12,303 bases of DNA from Candidatus Acetothermia bacterium (GTDB lineage: Bacteria; Bipolaricaulota; Bipolaricaulia; RBG-16-55-9; JANLFV01): positions 1 to 12,303 of the forward strand of contig JANLFV010000020.1 of NCBI GenBank assembly GCA_024653345.1, in the 5' to 3' direction. The position numbers were made by a program, and so were the translations under genes. The notes under the pieces were generated by a model. The model worked only from the letters and a program-made list of their open reading frames with translations, was not told the origin of the DNA and did not search any database. Below are positions 7,035-12,303 of the stretch, in pieces; the first letter of the stretch is position 1; every line of letters begins with the position of its first letter.

Positions 7035-7944
7035 CCCGGCACTGGCTGAGGAGATCTCCGACTGCCTCGGGACCCCCCTCTGTGCCACAGAGGTCACGAG
7101 ATTCCCCGACGGGGAGACTTTCGTGCACATCGAGGAGAACATCCGCGGGGCCGATGTCTTCGTGATCCAGCCGACCTGCCCCCCGGTGAACGAGAACCTC
7201 ATGGAGCTCTTGATCATAATCGATGCGGTCAAGCGGGCCTCGGCCGAGCGGGTCGCTGCGGTGATCCCCTACTACGGCTACGGGCGGCAGGATCGGAAGC
7301 ACACCGGCCGGGTGCCCATCTCGGCCAAGCTCGTGGCGAACCTCATCGAGACGGCGGGGGCCGATCGCGTGCTGACCCTCGACCTCCATGCCGGCCAGAT
7401 CCAAGGGTTCTTCGACATACCTGTAGACAACCTGATGGTCGACCCGATCTTCATCCGCTACTTCCGCCGGGAGGGGATCGCCGAGGGGAGGGCGGTGATC
7501 GTCTCCCCGGACCTTGGGGCGGTGAAGCGGGCGCGGGCGATCGCCGAAGGGCTCCAGCTCCCGCTGGCGATCATCGAGAAGCGAAGGGTGACGAGCGAAC
7601 GGGTGGAGAGCCTCAACCTGATCGGGGAGGTGCGGGGCCGGCGGGCGATCATTGTGGACGATATCATCTCCACGGGCGGGACGGTCCTGGAGACGGTCGA
7701 GCTCCTCCAGCGGGAAGGGGTGAGGGAGATCTACGCCGCTTTCACGCACGGGATCTTCGCCGGGGACGCGCTGGAGCGGCTCCGGGCCTCCCCGATCAAG
7801 AGGATCGTCGTGACCAACTCGATCCCCCCGCCGGACGACGGAGCTGGTATAATAGAGAGAATTCCCGTGGGGGAGCTCTTCGCTGAGGTCATCGCCCGCA
7901 TCCATGAGAACCGATCGGTCAGCGAAGTCTTTCCCCATCTTTGA
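7003..7944 (+). CDS. prs: Ribose-phosphate pyrophosphokinase (PRPP synthetase)
   Basis: A 313-residue class I PRPP synthetase that transfers pyrophosphate from ATP to ribose 5-phosphate. It supplies PRPP for purines, pyrimidines, histidine, tryptophan and NAD. The length is typical. Motifs: FPDGE (34-38), YYGYGRQDRK (90-99, ATP flexible loop), the metal/PRPP region TLDLHAGQIQGFFDIPVDNL (125-144), SPDLGAVKRA (168-177), and the PRPP-binding VDDIISTGGT (218-227). The start is the ATG at 7003-7005, preceded at a two-base gap by AAGGAGGA (6993-7000). The reading frame stays open further upstream inside glmU, but the family start and the ribosome site fix this one. It overlaps the glmU end by 32 bases. 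The 3' end carries a likely internal promoter at 7845-7853, written with two adjacent ATA Ile codons where ATC is the usual choice. Confidence 0.97.
   Translation: MDLKLIAGNANPALAEEISDCLGTPLCATEVTRFPDGETFVHIEENIRGADVFVIQPTCPPVNENLMELLIIIDAVKRASAERVAAVIPYYGYGRQDRKHTGRVPISAKLVANLIETAGADRVLTLDLHAGQIQGFFDIPVDNLMVDPIFIRYFRREGIAEGRAVIVSPDLGAVKRARAIAEGLQLPLAIIEKRRVTSERVESLNLIGEVRGRRAIIVDDIISTGGTVLETVELLQREGVREIYAAFTHGIFAGDALERLRASPIKRIVVTNSIPPPDDGAGIIERIPVGELFAEVIARIHENRSVSEVFPHL
7845..7853 (+). promoter_or_regulatory. Internal extended -10 promoter in 3' end of prs
   Basis: TGGTATAAT is a perfect TATAAT (7848-7853) with the extended TGN motif (7845-7847), inside GC-rich coding sequence. No -35 box is visible at the usual distance, which extended -10 promoters can do without. 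A start near 7860 would give rplY-pth a leader of about 100 nt. Confidence 0.5.
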
Positions 7945-7959
7945 AGGAGGAGATAACCG

Positions 7960-8586
7960 ATGTATCGGCTAGCGGCAGCACCGAGGACGGAGGTGAATCC
8001 GCGCGCCCTCCGGCGGCAGGGCTTCATCCCCGGCGTAGTCTATGGCCGGGGGGTTCACCGGCTGATTCAGGTGGAACAGCGCGAGCTAGAGCAGCTCCTC
8101 GCCCAGATCACGCGCAGCTCGCGGATCACCTTGACTGTCGACGGCGAGGAGTGGGAGACTTTCATCAAGGAGATTCAGTATCATCCCCTCACGGACCAGG
8201 TCATCCACATCGACTTCTACCTCCCTCCGGCAGACCAGGAGATCGAGCTGGAGGTCCCGGTCTTGCTGCGGGGCGACCCTCAGGGGAGGCGGTTCGGCGG
8301 GGTTCTCCGGCGACTCCGCACGGAGATCCTTGTCAAGGGGCTCCCGGCCAAGATTCCCGAGCGGATCGAGCTGGATGTGAGCGGCCTTGGCCTGGAAGAG
8401 GCGATCCGCGTGGGGGAGATCGCCCTCGAAGGGGTGAAGGTCCTCACCCCGCCCGAGTTCCCCATCGCGGTGGTGAAGGTCCCGCGCCGCGAGGTGGTGC
8501 AGGAAGTCGCGGCGGAGGCCCCAGCCGAAGGTGAGGAGGCCCCAGCGGAGGGCGAGGCGGAGGCTGAGCCCGAGAAGGAGCAGTGA
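7960..8586 (+). CDS. rplY: 50S ribosomal protein L25 (TL5/Ctc type)
   Basis: A 208-residue long-form L25 (Ctc/TL5) that binds 5S rRNA on the large ribosomal subunit. The N-terminal L25 domain (about 1-90) starts MYRLAAAPRTEVNPRALRR and contains GFIPGVVYGRG. This is the usual loop in which the basic residues meet 5S rRNA. A C-terminal TL5 beta domain (about 95-185) follows. The tail after residue 185 is low-complexity and acidic, made of Glu/Ala/Pro repeats (roughly EEAPAEGE units) as in many long-form members. The ATG follows AAGGAGGAG (7944-7952), which begins on the last base of the prs stop codon. The gene order prs-rplY-pth is widely conserved. Its stop overlaps the pth start by four bases. 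Confidence 0.95.
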   Translation: MYRLAAAPRTEVNPRALRRQGFIPGVVYGRGVHRLIQVEQRELEQLLAQITRSSRITLTVDGEEWETFIKEIQYHPLTDQVIHIDFYLPPADQEIELEVPVLLRGDPQGRRFGGVLRRLRTEILVKGLPAKIPERIELDVSGLGLEEAIRVGEIALEGVKVLTPPEFPIAVVKVPRREVVQEVAAEAPAEGEEAPAEGEAEAEPEKEQ

Positions 8587-9179
8587 AGGCGGTCTTCGGG
8601 CTAGGAAACCCCGGGAGACAATATCGCCAGACCAGGCACAACCTGGGCTTTCTCGCGATCGATCGCTACCTCGAGCGGCTCCGCGCGCAGGCTTCGTTCC
8701 CCAGACTCTTTGGCAGGCTAAGGCTCCGCGGCCGACGGCTCGACCGGGCACTAGTCTACCGAGGCAAGGGCGACCTGTTGCTGGTCAAGCCGCTCACCTA
8801 CATGAACCACAGCGGCCTGGCGGTCAAGGCGATCATCAGCCGCTTCGGGTTGAGGCTGGAGGACTCTCTGGTCGTCTGCGACGATGTGGCCCTTCCCTGG
8901 GGGAGGTTGAGGGCCAGGGCCAAGGGTGGCGCAGGCGGCCACGGCGGGCTGGCCTCGATCATCGCCGAGCTGGGGACCGAGGAGTTCCCCAGGCTCCGGA
9001 TCGGGATCGGGAAAGAGGGCCTCCAGGGCGATCTCGCCCCTTATGTCCTGGGCCGGCTCACCCCGGAGGAGCTGGCCCGGCTCGAGCCGGTCCTCGCGCG
9101 GGTGGCCAGGGCGATCGACCTCTTCCATGAGGGAGGGATCGAGCCGGTGATGAACGAGGTCAACCGCGAGGAATCTTGA
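8583..9179 (+). CDS. pth: Peptidyl-tRNA hydrolase
   Basis: A 198-residue bacterial-type Pth that cleaves the ester bond of peptidyl-tRNAs dropped by stalled ribosomes and recycles the tRNA. The length is normal (about 190-200). Catalytic and binding residues by comparison with the E. coli enzyme: Asn9 in GLGNPG, the catalytic His19 in TRHNLGF (17-23), Asn75 in TYMNHSG (72-78) and Asp100 in CDDVALPWG (99-107). The later motif reads GGHGGL (118-123), so the conserved asparagine (Asn114 in E. coli) is Gly121 here; the preceding His is kept. The start is the GTG at 8583-8585, giving a GTGA overlap with the rplY stop and implying translational coupling. It is the last gene of the plus operon and converges on the 9224-10468 gene. 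Confidence 0.95.
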   Translation: MKAVFGLGNPGRQYRQTRHNLGFLAIDRYLERLRAQASFPRLFGRLRLRGRRLDRALVYRGKGDLLLVKPLTYMNHSGLAVKAIISRFGLRLEDSLVVCDDVALPWGRLRARAKGGAGGHGGLASIIAELGTEEFPRLRIGIGKEGLQGDLAPYVLGRLTPEELARLEPVLARVARAIDLFHEGGIEPVMNEVNREES

Positions 9180-9180
9180 C

Positions 9181-9200
9181 CTATGGAATGCGATTCCTAG
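9181..9200. terminator. Weak hairpin between convergent genes
   Basis: GGAAT (9185-9189) pairs with ATTCC (9193-9197) around a GCG loop, and a bulged CTA/TAG pair extends the stem. It lies just after the pth stop, in the 44-bp gap before the convergent gene's end. The stem is short and AT-rich and has only a modest T-run nearby, so it is a poor terminator. It is the only candidate in the gap. Confidence 0.25.
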
Positions 9201-9223
9201 ACCTCCTCTCTCATTTAAGATTG

Positions 9224-10468
9224 CTAGAAGGCTAAGCTTAGCCCGAATTCCATCGCTTCCAGACCCTTCAGCTCGAGCCTAATCTTGCTCCGGAGCTCTA
9301 GCCTGGTAATGGTAACCAAGAACTCAAAGCTCCATGAGCTGATCTCCAGCACCTCATCATCCCTGTTGAAGTCGACTTCGGTATTGAGATATCCAGCCAT
9401 CTTCGGCAAGGGCAGGTTAATCCCGAGAAGGCCATATTGTAAGCCTTGCCTGAGCTTGGCCAGCACCATCAGCCTGATCTTGCTCTCCTGGAGGCCGATC
9501 GCGGCATAGGCAAGGAGGGGGTCGCCGTCACTGGGGAAGAGGTCCCCATTTTGATCGGTGAGGGCCAAGATGAATTGTTCCTGGCCTGGAAGCTGGAACG
9601 TGAGCGTGTAGAGAGCAGTCAGAGAGCTGATGACCAGGCTGGGGAAGGGGAGAGGGATCAAAGGGGCGAGGTCTTCAGAGGTGAAGATGAGGCGGGCTTC
9701 GAGCTCGGGCGAGAGAGCGGCCCGCAACCCGAACAGACCCCTTAGCGGCTGATCTCTCCTGAAAGTGAGCCGGCTATCTAGGCTGAACGGCTCGCCCAGC
9801 TCCAGACCGGTAAGCTCGATTGTCTCCGAGGTAAAAGCAAATCCTCCCCCTTGGCAAACCTTGCCGAGGGCGCTATAGCCCTTCACCCGGCTGACTGCAT
9901 CCTCTAGGCAGATGTCGGTCTTCATCAGCAACCGAGGGCCTTCAGGCATATTCCAACCGAGTCCTAAGGAGAGGCCGAAGCCATATTCGGGCGGCTGGAG
10001 AGGCTCGGGGTAAGGGTGGTTGAAGTGGATGTCCTCCAGCAATGCCAAGAGGTCGAAGTCTAGAATATCTAACTCAAGACTAGCCTTAAGCCTGTTCTCC
10101 ACGAAGCGCGATCTGTCGGTTAATCGTTCCCCAGAGCTGTTGTAAGGTGTGGCGAACCAGAGTTCATCGTGGAGGATCAAGGGGGAGACGGTCGCGTCGA
10201 ACGCCAGGATGTCGTGCTCGAATCCGGCGATTCCTAGGGCAAGATCGTTGTGGATCGTCAGGCCATCGAGGGGGAGGTCCAGCCTGAGGAGGGCTTCCAG
10301 GTCGAGGTCGAACTCCGTCCACTGCCGGGAGCTCGTTTGGGGCTCCAGCGTCAGATCGAGGCTGAAGCTGCCGCGGATCGCGCCGCTGTCATCAGCGAGC
10401 GCACTGGCGCTCAGGAGATGAAGGGTGACAATGAGCAAAATGCCGAAAGGCATCAAGCCCTCTCGCAC
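9224..10468 (-). CDS. Uncharacterised secreted protein, probable outer-membrane/beta-rich
   Basis: I do not recognise a named family. I take the GTG at 10466-10468 (414 residues), six bases after AAGGAGGAGG (10475-10484). An ATG five codons later has no good site, and the longer frame to 10642 runs through the IS end. The N-terminus is a clear signal peptide: REGLMPFG, a hydrophobic core, then SASALA before DDSG. The mature part has no further membrane helix and is full of alternating hydrophobic/polar strands rich in Asp, Glu and Leu. Examples are SFSLDLTLEP, GFGLSLGLGW and IELTGLELGEPFSLDSRLTF. It ends EFGLSLAF, a terminal-Phe strand as in outer-membrane barrels. Two cysteines lie in the middle third. 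The coding DNA is visibly less GC-rich than prs or rplY, with many AT-ending codons. A porin-like or surface beta protein is the best guess. Its upstream region is interrupted by the IS at 10496. Confidence 0.75.
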   Translation of the reverse strand: MREGLMPFGILLIVTLHLLSASALADDSGAIRGSFSLDLTLEPQTSSRQWTEFDLDLEALLRLDLPLDGLTIHNDLALGIAGFEHDILAFDATVSPLILHDELWFATPYNSSGERLTDRSRFVENRLKASLELDILDFDLLALLEDIHFNHPYPEPLQPPEYGFGLSLGLGWNMPEGPRLLMKTDICLEDAVSRVKGYSALGKVCQGGGFAFTSETIELTGLELGEPFSLDSRLTFRRDQPLRGLFGLRAALSPELEARLIFTSEDLAPLIPLPFPSLVISSLTALYTLTFQLPGQEQFILALTDQNGDLFPSDGDPLLAYAAIGLQESKIRLMVLAKLRQGLQYGLLGINLPLPKMAGYLNTEVDFNRDDEVLEISSWSFEFLVTITRLELRSKIRLELKGLEAMEFGLSLAF

Positions 10469-10474
10469 CTGCTT

Positions 10475-10484
10475 CCTCCTCCTT
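10475..10484 (-). promoter_or_regulatory. Ribosome binding site that sets the 9224-10468 gene start
   Basis: On the minus strand this reads AAGGAGGAGG, an extended Shine-Dalgarno match six bases before the GTG at 10466-10468. It decides for the 414-residue start and against the longer frame. The IS left end begins 12 bp beyond it, leaving no room for a native promoter. Confidence 0.7.
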
Positions 10485-10495
10485 CTTGCTTCCTT

Positions 10496-10512
10496 GGCTC
10501 TGTAGAAATCCT
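10496..10512 (+). repeat. IS5-family left terminal inverted repeat
   Basis: GGCTCTGTAGAAATCCT, the exact reverse complement of 11392-11408. It defines the left end of the element, 27 bp beyond the start codon of the minus-strand secreted-protein gene. Confidence 0.9.
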
Positions 10513-11350
10513 TGAGCTGGGAGGGGTCACCGCCTACAGTGAGACGGTGACCTATGATGAAGAAACCTTGAGGTTTACCCGGCTCTGTATGGACCTGGCA
10601 AGCCGGCAGGCGCCGCCCTACTCCTCCAAATTCTCCAAGCACACCTTCCTGACACCCTCTATTGCCTGAAGCTCAAGATGGGCGTGACCTACCGCGAGAT
10701 GGTCGATTGGCTCCAGGAGATGCCCCGCATCCAAGAGGGTTTAGGCTTGAAGCGCCTCCCCACTTCACCACGATCCAGAAGGCCTTCCAACGGTTAAGTG
10801 CGGCGATCTGGCGCCTGGTGCAGTGGGTCAGCGCCACCCTCCTTCCAGGGGATGGGATCGCGGCCCTGGACGCCACAGGTTGGGACCGCTCCTACGCCAG
10901 CCGCTACTACACTTGAGATCCGAGCGCTCAAGGCCACGTTGCTGGTGGATACCGGTGCGCAGACGGTCCTGGACGTCCATCTGACCACCACCCGCAGGCA
11001 TGACACCCAGATCGCTCCTTCTCTGACCGAGAGGAATCGGGAGCGGTTTGAGGTTTTGGCCGCGGACAAGGGCTATGATGATCGGAGCTTGCGGGACCGG
11101 CTCCGCTCCCGGGGGAAGCGCCCGCTGATCAAGCACCGGGAGTTCAAACCCTATGACAGAGCTGCCAACGCCCACATGGACGCGACCCTCTACCACCGAC
11201 GGAGCCTGGTGGAGACGGTGATCTCGGTGCTGAAGCGCAAGTATGGCTCAGCTGTGAGCAGCCGGGCCTGGTGGCGGCAGTTCCGGGAGCTGGTGGTCAT
11301 GTGCCTGGTCTACAACGTGGAGCGGGCGGTGAAGCTGGGGATGGCCTTAC

Positions 11351-11380
11351 TTGACCGGCTCCTCGCCCGACTGCTATACT
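11351..11380 (+). promoter_or_regulatory. Predicted outward-facing promoter at IS5 right end
   Basis: TTGACC (11351-11356), an 18-bp spacer, then TGCTATACT, an extended -10 with TATACT at 11375-11380. A start near 11387 would send transcription out through the right inverted repeat, antisense to the IS110 transposase. It lies inside the transposase C-terminal coding sequence. Confidence 0.5.
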
Positions 11381-11391
11381 CCCTTCAGCCG

Positions 11392-11408
11392 AGGATTTCT
11401 ACAGAGCC
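11392..11408 (-). repeat. IS5-family right terminal inverted repeat
   Basis: AGGATTTCTACAGAGCC on the plus strand, a perfect 17-bp inverse of the left end. The minus-strand IS110 open frame runs into it and takes its final codons and stop (11385-11387) from the IS5 side. Confidence 0.9.
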
Positions 11409-12303
11409 GGTCCGTCCGCTCTCCCGGAGTCTAGCAGGCAGAAACGCCGGGCCTAAGGTGACAGGCCTTGAAAGTATTGTAATGCAAGACCTGACCCCAC
11501 TGACGTTGACGTGGCGTGGAGTTCTTGTCCCGTGGCTCTGACCGGATTGCTTGTCCAACGGGCACATCCCCACGTACAGGGCCAAGCTCGCTTCCGAGTC
11601 AAACCGATCAATGGTTCCGATCTCTCCGGCCAGTTCAGCGCTTGTGGTCTCCCCGAAGCCAGGGATGGAGTCGAGCCGGCAGGCCATCTCCGACTCCTGG
11701 GAGATCTCCTCGATGGCCGCATCCAACGTGGCGATCTCCGTCAACAGCTCCAGGATCCGCCGGGCATCGGAAACGATCATCGGCCCCACGTACTCCACCT
11801 CCGGGGAGAACTTGGCCCGCTTCTGCCACTCCCCGATGATCCCCCCGTACTTCTTCCCGATCCCCGGGATCTCAAGCACGCTCTTCTTGCGCATCCGGCC
11901 AAGCTTCCTGAGATCATCCCGCGACGAGAGGAACCGCAGGAACCACAGGTTGTCAACGCTTCCGGTGATGGAGAGGAGCTCGGGGCAGACGGCCTGGAGG
12001 TCGCTTTGCATCCGGTTCACCACCCGCACTTTCTCGTTCACAAGCTGCCGACGGCGCCGAGAGAGGCGCTTGAGCTTCTCGTTCTCCGCAGGAACCCGGG
12101 GCGCCTCCTGGAGGACGTCCGTGGCCAAGGGGAGATGGTCCTTGAGGTGAAAGAGCTCCAGGATCTTCCGGGCGTCCAAAGCGTCGGTCTTGGCCGGCCC
12201 GGGGAAGCCTCCCTGAACCGGGCGAGCTTCAGGTTGGAGACGCTTCCCAGCCGGTAGCCTCGCTCTTGGATCATCCGGGCCAGAGGGCGGCCGTGGCCGT
12301 TGA
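11409..12303 (-). mobile_element. IS110-family element remnant
   Basis: Remnant defined by the transposase coding similarity. The left boundary is the IS5 right end. About 90 bases (11409-11496) between that end and the last recognisable transposase codon show no clear coding match in any minus frame. They may be divergent IS110 C-terminus or other DNA. The 5' part, with the element end and any bridge-RNA region, lies outside the window. IS110 elements lack long terminal repeats, so no exact ends can be given. Confidence 0.65.

Larger units (their letters stand above)
10496..11408 (+). mobile_element. IS5-family insertion sequence, degenerate copy
   Basis: A 913-bp element bounded by perfect 17-bp terminal inverted repeats (10496-10512 and 11392-11408) and carrying one DDE transposase on the plus strand. 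The catalytic residues are all still encoded. The coding frame is broken at about 10650, 10760 and 10912, with residues missing, so the copy is probably dead. Flanking bases (CCTT on the left, GGTC on the right) show no target duplication. This suggests rearrangement after insertion. The right end abuts an IS110-family remnant. Confidence 0.85.
10547..11541 (+). pseudogene. IS5-family DDE transposase, frameshifted
   Basis: Transposase read in three frames. Piece 1 runs from about GTG 10547 through APPYSSKFSKHTF, then breaks near 10650, where several residues expected in relatives are missing. Piece 2 (YCLKLKMGVTYREMVDWL, 10660 on) ends in a C-run near 10760, where one base appears lost between LP and HF. 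Piece 3 (HFTTIQKAFQRL, then LDATGWDRSYASRYYT) stops at 10914-10916. Piece 4 picks up at LEIRALKATLLVDTGAQT and continues to 11541. The DDE triad is retained: Asp at 10869-10871, Asp in AADKGYDD at 11065-11067, and Glu in LVETVISVLKRKYGSA at 11212-11214. No stop lies before the right inverted repeat, so the frame reads on for about 44 codons into the neighbouring IS110 remnant. A programmed frameshift would not explain three breaks with lost residues, so I call it a pseudogene. Confidence 0.85.
11385..12303 (-). pseudogene. IS110-family transposase, frameshifted, truncated and partial
   Basis: DEDD-type IS110 transposase running off the right edge of the window. From the edge inward, one frame reads NGHGRPLARMIQERGYRL and LKLARFREA, the end of the RuvC-like N-terminal domain. 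A one-base loss near 12205 shifts the frame, and it continues GPAKTDALDARKILELFHLKDH, which includes the conserved TDxxDA acid. A helical coiled region follows. Then comes the C-terminal Transposase_20 domain: SIPGFGETTSAELAGEIG (from about 11669), ASLALYVGMCPLDKQSGQSH, and the SGxSxGxR serine region near 11546. Similarity ends at about 11496, where relatives have some 50-80 more residues. The rest is unrelated, and the final codons come from the IS5 terminal repeat. An apparent ATG-like start at 12179 is a TTG inside the conserved motif, not a true start. Probably inactive. Confidence 0.85.

Noticed and set aside
6991-7938. 315-residue minus-strand frame opposite prs
   Set aside because: Antisense shadow. 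prs has intact catalytic motifs, proper start and ribosome site.
10469-10642. Upstream extension of the secreted-protein frame to 472 residues
   Set aside because: It runs through the IS left repeat and carries a charged, non-family N-terminus. A strong ribosome site and a signal peptide place the start at 10468.
10640-10920. Programmed frameshifting in the IS5 transposase
   Set aside because: There are three separate breaks, with residues missing at two of them. One break is a simple homopolymer loss, and no clear slippery heptamer with following structure is seen.
12177-12179. IS110 transposase start at MDARKILELF
   Set aside because: The codon is TTG inside the conserved KTDALDARK motif. 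The true N-terminus is upstream in another frame because of a frameshift.
1-12303. CRISPR arrays, tRNA or rRNA genes, toxin-antitoxin pairs or defence islands
   Set aside because: I saw no regularly spaced repeats, no tRNA T-arm-like or rRNA stretches, and no small paired genes. All sizeable frames are explained by the listed genes.

Overview
The window is GC-rich bacterial chromosome from a diderm (outer-membrane-bearing) organism. The main evidence is a BamA-type outer-membrane assembly protein next to an OmpH/Skp-type periplasmic chaperone, plus a further secreted protein that ends in Phe and looks like a beta-strand-rich outer-membrane protein. The start codons (many GTG), the strong AAGGAGG-type ribosome sites and the GC-rich, ATC-heavy codon use suit a thermophilic or deep-branching phylum. 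A Bipolaricaulota (Acetothermia, OP1)-like source is my guess, mainly from the style of the 414-residue secreted protein, and it is not proven here.

Layout. Positions 1-235 hold no convincing gene, only a small hairpin near the left edge. From 5935 down to 236 there is a tightly packed minus-strand operon, in transcription order yraN - yifB/comM - bamA - ompH/skp - ftcD. Genes abut or overlap by a few bases, except for the last two gaps of 25 and 44 bases. A 100-bp divergent promoter region (5936-6035) separates it from a plus-strand operon, glmU(short) - prs - rplY/ctc - pth (6036-9179). That order is a classic conserved housekeeping cluster. The GlmU here lacks nearly all of its acetyltransferase half and overlaps prs by 32 bases. 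An extended -10 promoter sits inside the end of prs and could drive rplY-pth separately.

From 9224 onward the character changes to accessory DNA. A lower-GC gene for a secreted, probably outer-membrane protein (9224-10468, minus) is followed 27 bp beyond its start codon by the left end of an IS5-family insertion sequence (10496-11408). That element has perfect 17-bp terminal inverted repeats and a DDE transposase broken by at least three frame disruptions. Directly abutting its right end is a decayed IS110-family transposase (minus strand) that runs off the window end. It has one frameshift and has lost its C-terminus at the junction.

How the genes work together: the minus operon combines outer-membrane protein assembly (BamA, Skp), DNA processing (YraN, YifB/ComM) and a stand-alone glutamate formimidoyltransferase. 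The plus operon links UDP-sugar and PRPP synthesis to ribosome and tRNA maintenance. I found no defence, CRISPR, toxin or other clearly undescribed system. The most notable points are the short GlmU, the uncharacterised secreted protein with an IS in its upstream region, and the outward-facing promoter plus reciprocal chimeric reading frames at the IS5/IS110 junction.
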